Positions 36,839 to 46,339 of a DNA stretch of 64,000 nucleotides are shown here, piece after piece; the stretch's first letter is position 1; each line of letters begins with the position of its first letter. Location of the stretch: positions 62,001 to 126,000 of the forward strand of contig JAXHNI010000011.1 in assembly GCA_034520625.1 (NCBI GenBank). Reading direction: 5' to 3'. The position numbers and the translations under genes are program-made. The notes beneath the pieces were generated by a model. The model was not told the origin of the DNA. It saw nothing but the letters and a program-made list of their open reading frames with translations, and searched no databases. Source of the stretch: JAANXG01 sp034520625. GTDB lineage: Bacteria; Pseudomonadota; Gammaproteobacteria; Arenicellales; JAANXG01.

Positions 36839-37747
36839 ATGAAGAGTATCCAGAAGCTGGTGGTAGCCATATCCTCCCGGGCGTTGTTCGACCTGGAGGA
36901 GAGCCACCGGGTGTTCGAAACCGAAGGCGTGGACGCCTACTGCCGCTATCAGATCGAGCGGGAGAACGATCTGCTGGATCCCGGTGTCGCCTTCTCCCTG
37001 GTCGAGAAGCTCCTGCGGCTGAACACCCTCAGTGAGACGAAGGAACGCGTCGAGGTCGTGCTGCTTTCCCGGAACAGCGCCGACACCGGCCTGCGGGTAT
37101 TCAACTCGATACAGCACTACGGGCTCAAGATCACGCGCGCCGCCTTCAGCGGCGGCCAGTCCCCTTACCGCTATGTCGAGCCGTTCAACGCTCACCTGTT
37201 CCTGTCCACGAACCCCTCGGACGTGCGAAGCGCCCTGGAGCAGGGATACGCTGCTGCCACCATACTGCCCTCCAACGTCGGCATGAATGTCAGCAACAAT
37301 GGCGGCGACCAGCTGCGCATCGCTTTCGACGGGGATGCGGTACTGTTTTCCGACGCCGCGGAACGCGTTTACAAAACCGAGGGCCTGGAGGCGTTTTCCA
37401 CCTCCGAGCGGGTATCGGCCAATGAGCCGCTGCCCGGCGGCCCGTTCAAGAGCGTCCTGGCGGCGCTGCACGGAATCCAGTCCGAGTTTTCTCCCGAGGA
37501 ATCGCCTATTCGCACCGCCCTGTTCACCGCCCGGGCCGCCCCCGCCCACGAAAGGGTGATCCGGACCCTGCGGGCCTGGCAGATTCGAATCGACGAAGCC
37601 GTTTTCCTCGGCGGACTCGACAAGGGTTCGTTCCTGCGCACCTTCGGCGCCGATATCTTCTTCGATGACCAGCAGGGGCATTGCGACTCCACCCGCCAGC
37701 ACGTGCCCACCGGCCACGTGCCCCACGGCGTCGCCAATGAAGCCTAG
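36839..37747 (+). CDS. Cytosolic 5'-nucleotidase (PF06189 family)
   Basis: This 302-residue protein matches the cytosolic 5'-nucleotidase family related to NT5C1, which hydrolyses AMP or other nucleoside monophosphates. Recognisable segments are VVAISSRALFDLEESHRVFE, VVLLSRNSADTGLRVFNSI, RAAFSGGQSPY, RIAFDGDAVLFSDAAE, RTALFTARAAPAHERVIRTL and DIFFDDQQGHCD. It is flanked on both sides by copies D and E of the dispersed hairpin element. No operon partner is evident. Confidence 0.9.
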   Translation: MKSIQKLVVAISSRALFDLEESHRVFETEGVDAYCRYQIERENDLLDPGVAFSLVEKLLRLNTLSETKERVEVVLLSRNSADTGLRVFNSIQHYGLKITRAAFSGGQSPYRYVEPFNAHLFLSTNPSDVRSALEQGYAAATILPSNVGMNVSNNGGDQLRIAFDGDAVLFSDAAERVYKTEGLEAFSTSERVSANEPLPGGPFKSVLAALHGIQSEFSPEESPIRTALFTARAAPAHERVIRTLRAWQIRIDEAVFLGGLDKGSFLRTFGADIFFDDQQGHCDSTRQHVPTGHVPHGVANEA

Positions 37748-37798
37748 CGGGTTGTTCCCGCGGGTTGTGGCACATTTGGAGAGCCCGGGTTTTGGCAT

Positions 37799-37909
37799 GG
37801 GCCGGTGCCGGGAGCCGCCCCCCAGGGTCGCTGTGAATACATCCTTGTACGCTCTGGCTCAAACATCCCTGTTTTCGACAGCCCTGGGGGACGGCCCCCG
37901 ACACCGGCC
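37799..37909 (+). repeat. Dispersed hairpin element, copy E
   Basis: This is the fifth copy, starting about 50 bases after the nucleotidase stop. The arms GGGCCGGTGCCGGG and CCCGACACCGGCC carry the usual inner stem, with one mismatch (CCAGGGTCGC). The conserved loop is intact. Confidence 0.85.
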
Positions 37910-38053
37910 ACCGGGATCATGTTGGTCTTCGAGCCGAGCAATTCACGCGGGCGGCTGAATGGTGCAGAATCCGTGGCGGGGTACGCCGAAATCTGGAGCT
38001 GCGCCGGCCAACGAATCAACGGGGTGCGGCCTCTTTGATCAGCGGCTTTCCGT

Positions 38054-38443
38054 ATGAAGATAACACTTAACCGGTTTCTGATATTCGTGACGCTGATACT
38101 GCTGATCGGCGTGATGATGCAGCAGTGCTGGCAGCGCAGGCCGGACGCGGAGAAATGGCTTTACATGTTCGATGAGCCCGCCAGGGATTACGCCGCCCGC
38201 GTGCTGGGCCCGGACCGGGGCACCGGCCTCGCACCGCCCGAGGTCCTGTCGGACATGGAAGTGCGGGTTCACGAGCGGGAAGGCTATGTCGTGTTCACCT
38301 CGAACATGTTTGCCCGGGACGGCGGGTCCGTGCTCCACATGGCGTTCGCACCCCAGGGCCGGCCGGCCGTGCCAGCGGATTCGCCGGGGATGGCTTGGGT
38401 ACGAGTGCGGGATGGCTGGTATCAGCTGCGTCCGGCGCCTTGA
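38054..38443 (+). CDS. Hypothetical single-span membrane protein
   Basis: This 129-residue protein has an N-terminal membrane span (LNRFLIFVTLILLIGVMMQQ, residues ~5-24) and a soluble periplasmic-type remainder ending WYQLRPAP. The composition and codon use match the neighbouring core genes, so it is probably real. I recognise no family. It lies 306 bases after the nucleotidase gene and 271 bases before degQ. Confidence 0.6.
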   Translation: MKITLNRFLIFVTLILLIGVMMQQCWQRRPDAEKWLYMFDEPARDYAARVLGPDRGTGLAPPEVLSDMEVRVHEREGYVVFTSNMFARDGGSVLHMAFAPQGRPAVPADSPGMAWVRVRDGWYQLRPAP

Positions 38444-38714
38444 AACGGTCGATCCGCACCTCCGATTTCAGTGCTATCCGTTGATCCTTGCCGGGAACGT
38501 TGACGTCCCGGGTCACCGATCCGGCAAGGTATTCGTTTGACCGTGTTCCCGGGAAGTTCCGGCGCATCCGGCAACGCCCACAACGGAACCAAGGTTCCCT
38601 GCGCCCCTTGGGAAAAGGTCCTTCCCCGGCACCGGTCGGTGCATACGCAGGCGAAACGTCGTCCTCGTGCGGAGCTTTCCGGCGCAGTCGAATAATGCAA
38701 AGAGAGGTGCTTCA

Positions 38715-40067
38715 GTGAGATACCTGCACAAATGCCTGATCGCCATGGTGCTGATGGCCGGCACGTCGTTCGCATCGGCGTCCCTGCCGCTTTCCGCCCT
38801 CCAGGGCGAGGTGCCGAGCCTGGCGCCGATGCTGGAGGAAACGCTGCCGGGGGTGGTCAACATATCCACGACCGGAACCGTGCGAATCCGTGAGAATCCG
38901 CTGCTGCGCGACCCGTTCTTCCGGCGGTTCTTCGACCTGCCGCCCCGGCAGCGGGAACGCAGGCGTCAGAGCCTCGGATCCGGCGTGGTGATCGATGCGG
39001 ATCAAGGTCTGGTGGTGACCAATGCCCACGTCATCGAAAAAGCGGATGAGATCAAGGTTACGCTCCACGACGGCCGGGAGCTCCAGGCGGAACTGGTGGG
39101 GACCGACCCGGACTCGGACGTGGCCGTTGTCCGGATCGACGCCGACAACCTGACGGAGATCCCCACGGGCGACTCGGACGAGCTCCGTGTTGGTGACTTC
39201 GTGGTGGCGATCGGCAATCCGTTCGGCCTCAACCAGACCGTCACCTCGGGAATCGTCAGCGCCCTGGGGCGCAGCGGTCTCGGCATAGAAGGTTACGAGG
39301 ATTTCATACAGACCGATGCGTCCATTAACCCGGGCAACTCCGGCGGTGCCCTGATCAATCTGAAGGGCGAGCTCGTCGGCATCAACACGGCGATCCTGGC
39401 GCCGTCGGGGGGCAACGTCGGCATCGGCTTCTCGATCCCCATCAACATGGTCCGGGAGTTGACCGGGCAGCTCGTGGAACACGGTAAAGTGGAACGCGGC
39501 CGTCTCGGCGTCTACATCCAGGATCTCACCCCCAGCCTGGCCCAGGCGTTCGGGATAGACGCCAACCGCGGTGCTGTGATCGCACAGGTCACACCGGATT
39601 CGCCGGCGGAGGAGGCCGGTGTACGGGAGGGGGACGTGGTGACGCGGATCAACGGCAAGCCGGTGCGAAGTGCTGCGGAGCTGCGCAATGAAGTGGGCCT
39701 GCTCCGGCCGGGAGAGACCATCGAGATGGTGGTGCTGCGCAATGGGGAGCGGATGCGCATCAACGCTGTGATCCAGGCCCAGGAAGCCCGGGTCCTCCAG
39801 GGTGCCGAGCTGCACCCGGCGCTGGACGGCGCGGTGTTCGGGCCGCTGCCGGACGGCAGCGGTGTGGAGCACGGGATACACGTGAAGGCGGTGGGCCGCG
39901 GCAGTCCCGCCTGGCAGAACGAGCTGCGCAGCGAAGACATCATCACCTCCGTCAACCGTCGCCGGTTCGCCACGCTGGATGAGTTCCGGCGCCTGGTGAG
40001 CGGTTCGCGGGAACTGCTATTCAGCATACAGCGCGGGCAACGGGCGTACTTTCTGGCGATTCGCTAG
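38715..40067 (+). CDS. degQ: DegQ/DegP-type periplasmic serine protease
   Basis: This 450-residue trypsin-like protease has two PDZ domains. A signal peptide (about residues 1-24, CLIAMVLMAGTSFASA) precedes the protease. The catalytic triad is His in TNAHVI (about 101), Asp in DPDSDVAVV and Ser in NPGNSGGALIN (about 207). PDZ1 spans ~260-350 and PDZ2 ~370-445. It degrades and refolds misfolded envelope proteins. The GTG at 38715 has the ribosome-binding site AGAGAGG. A REP palindrome follows 25 bases after the stop. Confidence 0.95.
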   Translation: MRYLHKCLIAMVLMAGTSFASASLPLSALQGEVPSLAPMLEETLPGVVNISTTGTVRIRENPLLRDPFFRRFFDLPPRQRERRRQSLGSGVVIDADQGLVVTNAHVIEKADEIKVTLHDGRELQAELVGTDPDSDVAVVRIDADNLTEIPTGDSDELRVGDFVVAIGNPFGLNQTVTSGIVSALGRSGLGIEGYEDFIQTDASINPGNSGGALINLKGELVGINTAILAPSGGNVGIGFSIPINMVRELTGQLVEHGKVERGRLGVYIQDLTPSLAQAFGIDANRGAVIAQVTPDSPAEEAGVREGDVVTRINGKPVRSAAELRNEVGLLRPGETIEMVVLRNGERMRINAVIQAQEARVLQGAELHPALDGAVFGPLPDGSGVEHGIHVKAVGRGSPAWQNELRSEDIITSVNRRRFATLDEFRRLVSGSRELLFSIQRGQRAYFLAIR

Positions 40068-40092
40068 CGTTTCCCGCTACAAATATTGACCC

Positions 40093-40163
40093 GTAGGAGG
40101 CCAGCCCCCTGGCCGATGAGGCATTGCTCGAAGCCGCAATCGGCGAGAGCGCTCGCCTCTTAC
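40093..40163. repeat. REP-type palindrome, copy 2
   Basis: Arms GTAGGAGGCCAGCCCCCTGG and the imperfect partner ending GCTCGCCTCTTAC match the REP at 8680-8750. The element lies between degQ and rpe. Confidence 0.8.
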
Positions 40164-40268
40164 GCGAGGGTGCGGGTCCTGGTGCATTATGCGGGCTGGC
40201 ACCGGTCCGACGGGCGCGCCTTCGATTCGTGTGGCATCATTCGCGTCACACGATCAATCGGCTTCACC

Positions 40269-40943
40269 ATGAACGATTACCTGATAGCGCCTTCCATCCT
40301 GTCGGCGGACTTCGCTCGCCTCGGCCGCGAAGTGGAGGACGTGCTGGCGGCGGGTGCCGACATCATCCATTTCGACGTCATGGACAATCACTACGTCCCG
40401 AATCTCACTTTCGGTCCGGTGGTTTGCAAGGCGCTTCGAGACCACGGCATTACCGCGCCCATCGATGTGCACCTGATGGTGAAGCCGGTGGACGAGCTGA
40501 TAGGCATGTTCGCCGACGCCGGAGCCAGCTACATTACTTTCCATCCCGAGGCCAGTGAGCATGTGGACCGTTCACTGCAATTGATCAGGGACCGGGGGTG
40601 TCGGTGCGGGCTGGTGCTGAATCCCGCGACGCCGCTCAGTGTGCTGGACTGGACGCTGGAGAAGCTGGACATGGTGCTGCTGATGTCGGTGAATCCCGGG
40701 TTCGGCGGACAGTCGTTCATTCCCGCCATGCTGGACAAGCTGCGCCGCGCACGCGACATGATCGACCGCGCAGGCGTGGATGTCCGGCTGGAGATCGACG
40801 GCGGGGTGAAGATCGACAATATCGGCGCCGTCGCCGCCGCCGGCGCCGACACTTTCGTGGCCGGCTCGGCGATATTCGGCAGTGGCGATTATCCCGGCAC
40901 CATCCAGGCCATGCGCAGCGAGATCGCCGGAGCCGTTTCGTGA
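40269..40943 (+). CDS. rpe: Ribulose-phosphate 3-epimerase
   Basis: This 224-residue TIM barrel interconverts ribulose 5-phosphate and xylulose 5-phosphate in the pentose phosphate and Calvin cycles. Conserved segments are APSILSADFARLG, HFDVMDNHYVPNLTFGP, DVHLMVKPVD, LMSVNPGFGGQSFIP, LEIDGGVK and FVAGSAIFG, covering the metal and phosphate sites. The ATG at 40269 gives the family start MNDYLIAPSIL. Its stop overlaps the gph start codon (GTGA), starting an rpe-gph-trpE gene order common in gammaproteobacteria. Confidence 0.97.
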   Translation: MNDYLIAPSILSADFARLGREVEDVLAAGADIIHFDVMDNHYVPNLTFGPVVCKALRDHGITAPIDVHLMVKPVDELIGMFADAGASYITFHPEASEHVDRSLQLIRDRGCRCGLVLNPATPLSVLDWTLEKLDMVLLMSVNPGFGGQSFIPAMLDKLRRARDMIDRAGVDVRLEIDGGVKIDNIGAVAAAGADTFVAGSAIFGSGDYPGTIQAMRSEIAGAVS

Positions 40944-41680
40944 AAGCGTTTCCGGGTCCGTCCGCCGCACCGGATCGCGAGGTTTCGAGGGCCTGGCCCC
41001 GGGCCGTGTTGTTCGACCTGGATGGCACGCTGGTGGACACCGGGCCGGATATCGCGGCGGCCGTCAATGGAATGCTGTTTGCTATGGGCCGGCACCCGTA
41101 CACCGTGGAACAGGTGCTCGATTGGGTCGGGGACGGCGCTCCGCGACTGGTGGAGCGCGCCCTGGCCGGCAACCTGGACGGCCGGCCGCCGTCCGCCGAG
41201 GCTGAACGCGGCCTTGCGCTGTTCTATGAACACTACGCGGCGAACATCTGTGTGCACAGCGAGCCCTATCCCCATGCGCGGCAGGTGCTCGAATCGCTGC
41301 GGGCGGCGGGCGTACTGATCGGCTGCGTGACCAACAAGCCCGAACAGCTCAGTCGTTCGCTTCTGGATGTGCTGGGGCTGGCATCGATGTTCGATGTCAT
41401 CGTCGGTGGCGACACGCTGGCGTTTCGTAAGCCCCGCCCGGAGCCGATCCACCACGCCTGCCGGGCGCTGGGGCTGTGTCCGGAGGACACCGCCTATGTA
41501 GGGGATTCCATCACCGACTGCCTCGCGGCGGATGCGGCGGGGGTGCCCATGGTTGCCGTGACCTACGGGTACAACCGGGACGCCGACTTGACGAAGTCGA
41601 CCTGCGCGGCAATGATAGACAGCCTCGGGGCGTTGCCCGAAGCATTGATGAACACCGGGAAGAAACCGACCAAACGATGA
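40940..41680 (+). CDS. gph: Phosphoglycolate phosphatase
   Basis: This 246-residue HAD phosphatase removes 2-phosphoglycolate arising from DNA repair or RuBisCO oxygenation. Motifs are VLFDLDGTLVDTGPDI, GCVTNKPEQ, KPRPEPIHHAC and VGDSITDCLAADAAG. It starts at a GTG overlapping the rpe stop, indicating translational coupling. Its own stop codon overlaps the ATGATCATG of the trp leader ORF. Confidence 0.93.
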   Translation: MKAFPGPSAAPDREVSRAWPRAVLFDLDGTLVDTGPDIAAAVNGMLFAMGRHPYTVEQVLDWVGDGAPRLVERALAGNLDGRPPSAEAERGLALFYEHYAANICVHSEPYPHARQVLESLRAAGVLIGCVTNKPEQLSRSLLDVLGLASMFDVIVGGDTLAFRKPRPEPIHHACRALGLCPEDTAYVGDSITDCLAADAAGVPMVAVTYGYNRDADLTKSTCAAMIDSLGALPEALMNTGKKPTKR

Positions 41681-41682
41681 TC

Positions 41683-41733
41683 ATGTCCGGAACAGACAGG
41701 TGGCCCTGGATCGGCTGGCGATGGCGCCGCTGA
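41683..41733 (+). CDS. trpL: trp leader peptide with four Trp codons
   Basis: A 16-codon open frame reads MSGTDRWPWIGWRWRR and ends in TGA, 46 bases before the trpE start. Four tryptophan codons in ten residues is the hallmark of a trp attenuation leader. An in-frame ATG at 41677, overlapping the gph stop, is an alternative start. The spacing to trpE is too short for a classical multi-hairpin attenuator with a U-tract, and none is visible. The leader segment TCCGGAAC (41686-41693) is complementary to GTTCCG just before the trpE Shine-Dalgarno, so translational control is possible (inference). Confidence 0.7.
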   Translation: MSGTDRWPWIGWRWRR

Positions 41734-41779
41734 CAGACCCGATTCGCCCCTGATTCCGTAGTTCCGCCGGAGATGATCC

Positions 41780-43294
<1,515 letters not shown>

Positions 43295-43527
43295 CGGGAA
43301 CATCGAGCTGCTGAGCGGCTACGTGCTCTCCCGTGTATTTCGGGCATTATGCTGTAGAATGGAGTATCCGGCCGGGTCCCGGTGGTTTAAATGGCACTGA
43401 GTCGGCCCCATCTCGTCCGAAGGAAACCGCACCTGAGTGGTCTCGGGCGGCCGCAACCTGCCAAAGCGTATTCCGTTTCGTTATTCATGAGCCCGGTAGC
43501 GTCCGTCGATCGAGGAGGTGCCTGACG

Positions 43528-43572
43528 ATGACCAAAGAACTGTTCCTGTTTGTCAGGAGAAAACAATCATGA
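43528..43572 (+). CDS. Short leader ORF overlapping the inositol-phosphate synthase start
   Basis: A 14-codon frame (MTKELFLFVRRKQS) starts at 43528, seven bases after a very strong GAGGAGGTG. It ends in TGA overlapping the ATG of the next gene (ATGA at 43569-43572). The arrangement suggests translational coupling or a regulatory upstream ORF. No experimental analogue is known to me. Confidence 0.4.
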   Translation: MTKELFLFVRRKQS

Positions 43573-44726
43573 CCAGCGCGATCAGGATCGGAATCGTCGG
43601 TGTCGGAAACTGCGCCAGTTCGCTGGTCCAGGGCCTTCACTACTACCGGAACAAGGAGCCCGGCGAAGCCATCGGTATCATGCACTGGACGCTGGGCGGT
43701 TACCGTCCGTTCGACATCGAGGTGGCGGCGGCTTTCGATATCGATGAGCGCAAGGTCGGAAGAGACGTGAGCGAGGCGATCTTCCAGCCGCCCAACTGCA
43801 CCACCGTTTTCTGTGGCGAGCTCCCCCGGTGCGGCGTTGACGTGCAGATGGGCCGGACCCTGGACGGTTTTTCGGTGCATATGGAGCACTACGATCCCGC
43901 GCAAACCTTCGTTCCGGCCAATCGTCCCGAGCCCTCCCGGGAGGACGTAGTGCGGGTATTGAAGGACCGCGGGGTGCGGGTGCTCCTCAACTACCTGCCG
44001 GTGGGCTCCGAGGAAGCGACCCATTTCTATGCCGAGTGCGCGCTGGAAGCCGGCTGCGCCTTCGTCAACAATATTCCGGTATTCGTGGCCTCCGATCCCG
44101 AGTGGGCAAAACGTTTCGAATCCGCCGGCCTCCCCGTCATCGGGGACGACATCAAGTCCCAGATGGGCGCGACGATCATCCACCGGGCCCTGGTGGACCT
44201 GTTCAAGAACCGGGGCGTTAAGCTGGACCGCACCTACCAGCTCAACACCGGCGGCAATACCGATTTCCTGAACATGCTCAATCGCAAGCGCCTGGAGTCC
44301 AAGAAGAAATCCAAGACCGAGGCCGTGCAGTCCGTAGCGGCTGCACGGCTCGCCGATGCGGATATTCACATCGGTCCGAGCGACTATGTCGCCTGGCAGA
44401 ATGACAACAAGGTGTGCTTCATTCGCATGGAGGGCCGGCTGTTCGGTGACGTCCCCATGAACCTGGAGCTGCGCATGTCGGTGGAGGATTCGCCCAACTC
44501 CGCCGGCGTGGCGATCGACACCATCCGCTGCGCGGCGCTGGCCCTGGACCGCGGCGAGAGTGGTGTGCTGTATGCCCCCGCCAGCTACTTCTGCAAGCAC
44601 CCGCCGCGCCAGTACGCCGACAGCGAGGCCTACCGGATGACCGAGGCGTTCATAAGCGGTGAAGACGATTCCCCGGGCGGGTTGTCCGATGAACAGGACG
44701 AGGGCAAAGTCAAGGCCGCAGGTTAG
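43569..44726 (+). CDS. ino1: myo-Inositol-1-phosphate synthase
   Basis: This 385-residue NAD-dependent enzyme converts glucose 6-phosphate to inositol 1-phosphate. The nucleotide-binding GIVGVGNCASSLVQGL, the substrate-site NYLPVGSEEATHFYAECAL, GDDIKSQMGATIIHRAL, TYQLNTGGNTDFLNM and SKTEAVQS segments match the compact prokaryotic form seen in actinobacteria and archaea. The product could feed phosphatidylinositol or inositol-based compatible solutes. No partner gene is adjacent. The ATG at 43569 is used; GTG 43518 in frame is an alternative. Confidence 0.93.
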   Translation: MTSAIRIGIVGVGNCASSLVQGLHYYRNKEPGEAIGIMHWTLGGYRPFDIEVAAAFDIDERKVGRDVSEAIFQPPNCTTVFCGELPRCGVDVQMGRTLDGFSVHMEHYDPAQTFVPANRPEPSREDVVRVLKDRGVRVLLNYLPVGSEEATHFYAECALEAGCAFVNNIPVFVASDPEWAKRFESAGLPVIGDDIKSQMGATIIHRALVDLFKNRGVKLDRTYQLNTGGNTDFLNMLNRKRLESKKKSKTEAVQSVAAARLADADIHIGPSDYVAWQNDNKVCFIRMEGRLFGDVPMNLELRMSVEDSPNSAGVAIDTIRCAALALDRGESGVLYAPASYFCKHPPRQYADSEAYRMTEAFISGEDDSPGGLSDEQDEGKVKAAG

Positions 44727-44727
44727 A

Positions 44728-44774
44728 AGCCTGTCCGAGTAATCTGCGTGTAGCGAGGATTACTCGGACAGGCT
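44728..44774. terminator. Perfect 17-bp hairpin after the inositol-phosphate synthase gene
   Basis: AGCCTGTCCGAGTAATC (44728-44744) and its exact reverse complement (44758-44774) flank a 13-base loop, directly after the stop codon. There is no T-tract, so it may be a stabilising 3' hairpin or a repeat element rather than an intrinsic terminator. Confidence 0.6.
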
Positions 44775-45017
44775 CCTGGTGTACCCACCCATTGATATTG
44801 CTCCCTTTCCCTGCCGCGGGTTCTCGAACCAGGCCAAGGCCTGCGGGCGCACTCCGGGACGTAATTGCCACACCGCAACGGCAAGGTGGCCTGAGCGACG
44901 TTGACTACGGCTCACGGCAATCATGTCGGTCGAGCTGCTTCCCGATGCGTGTGTCATCGCGGCTTGAAACCGTTCCGATCGCCCCAATGTTTTCCACAGC
45001 ACAACCTGGTGAACTGC

Positions 45018-45872
45018 ATGAGCGAATCCCCCCATATCGATGCGGCAACCGCCGCCGATTTCGACGACAAGGTCATTCGACGCTCCGGCGAGGTCCCGGT
45101 TCTGGTGGACTTCTGGGCCGCCTGGTGCGGCCCCTGCCGGTCCCTGACGCCCGTGCTCCACGGCATTGTGGAAGAACTCAAGGGCGCGGCGGTACTGGTG
45201 ACCGTGGATACCGACCAGGAGATGGAACTCGCGGGCCAGTTCCGGATCCGGAGCCTGCCGACGGTCAAGCTGTTCAAGGACGGCCGGGTCGCCGACGAGT
45301 TCATGGGGGCGTTGCCGGCGTCGCGGATCCGTGCGTTCCTGGAATCGTACATCGAGCGGGAGCCCGACGCCCGCGTGGAGGAAGCGGAAACGCTCGCGCG
45401 CCAGGGCGATCCGGAAGGCGCCGCGGCCGTGTTCGAGCAGGTGCTGGAGGACGACCCGAAGGATCTGGATACCCGCCTGCGTTTCGCAAAGGCGATGCTG
45501 GCTGCCGGTGACATCGACCGCGTCAGGCACCTGATCGGCTCGGTCCCGGTGGAGTCGTCGCGGGAGCCGGCGGTGCTCCGGCTCGGTGCCTTGCTGGATT
45601 TCCACGCGTTGGTCGACCCCGCCCGCAGCGACGCCCAGCTGGAAGCCGGTGCCGCCGAGCATTCACCGCCGGATCTGCGGGAGCTGGCGGCGCGAAAAGT
45701 CCTGTCCGGCGACTACGACGCCGCGCTGGCGCTTCAGCTCGAGCTGCTGAAGACCGACCGGAGATACGGGGACAACGCGGCCCAGAAGGACATGCTGTCG
45801 GTATTCGAGATCGCGGACAACCCGGACCTGGTGAACAGCTACCGGCGCCGGATGGCGAGTCTGCTGTACTGA
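45018..45872 (+). CDS. CnoX/YbbN-type thioredoxin with TPR-like C-terminal domain
   Basis: This 284-residue cytoplasmic protein has an N-terminal thioredoxin fold (residues ~10-115) and C-terminal tetratricopeptide-like helices. The active site is WCGPC (residues 36-40), so both redox cysteines are present, unlike E. coli CnoX. Members act as holdases and hand clients to GroEL and DnaK under oxidative stress. The ATG at 45018 follows AACCTGGTGAACTGC. It is the last clear core gene before the mobile region. Confidence 0.9.
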   Translation: MSESPHIDAATAADFDDKVIRRSGEVPVLVDFWAAWCGPCRSLTPVLHGIVEELKGAAVLVTVDTDQEMELAGQFRIRSLPTVKLFKDGRVADEFMGALPASRIRAFLESYIEREPDARVEEAETLARQGDPEGAAAVFEQVLEDDPKDLDTRLRFAKAMLAAGDIDRVRHLIGSVPVESSREPAVLRLGALLDFHALVDPARSDAQLEAGAAEHSPPDLRELAARKVLSGDYDAALALQLELLKTDRRYGDNAAQKDMLSVFEIADNPDLVNSYRRRMASLLY

Positions 45873-45936
45873 GCATTCGCCCCGCCGCGGGGCCCGTAGT
45901 GGCTTGGTTTGAAAATGCGCGCCAGTGTTTTGGTGT

Positions 45937-46088
45937 ATCAGGGACGGAGGGGCGTCCCCCAGGGCCGCTGTGAGGAGCGGCACAGGGAAGTGCCGTTTGC
46001 GGACCGAAGGATGGAATACATCCATGTACGCTCTGGCTCAAACATCCCTGTTTTCGACAGCCCTGGGGAACGCCCCTCCGTCCCTGAT
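45937..46088 (+). repeat. Dispersed hairpin element, copy F, with an internal insertion
   Basis: This is the sixth copy. Its long arms ATCAGGGACGGAGGGGCG and CGCCCCTCCGTCCCTGAT are complementary and unlike those of other copies. About 42 bases are inserted at 45973-46014, between CGCTGTGA and GAATACATCC. It lies between the CnoX-like gene and the integrase. Beyond it, 46100-46339 holds only integrase upstream sequence with repeated GCGGGTAT and inverted ATACCCGC motifs (46300-46340) that may be an integrase control or att-related site. Confidence 0.85.
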
Positions 46089-46339
46089 CCGATCATAGAT
46101 TCAACGTGAGCCACTATCGGGCCGTTTCGAAAGCGAGCTCGAACGGGGTAAGATACCCGGCATGCTCCTGATGATCGATCACCCGCATGCTTCAACAGAG
46201 CGATCCAGAGAGTTTTAGCGAGTAGACGGAAAAACCAATAAAAACAATAACCTACTCGGCAGAATAACCCAAAAGGAAACATTTTCATCCAAAGAAAAAG
46301 CGGGTATATTTGCGGGTATGGAATCGATGATACCCGCAT

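Noticed and set aside
41734..41779. Classical intrinsic terminator between trpL and trpE
   Set aside because: The 46-base gap has no GC hairpin followed by a T-tract.
46089..46339. tRNA gene as integrase target
   Set aside because: No cloverleaf or GGTTCGAATCC-like T-arm is visible upstream of the integrase; the only repeats are GCGGGTAT/ATACCCGC motifs.
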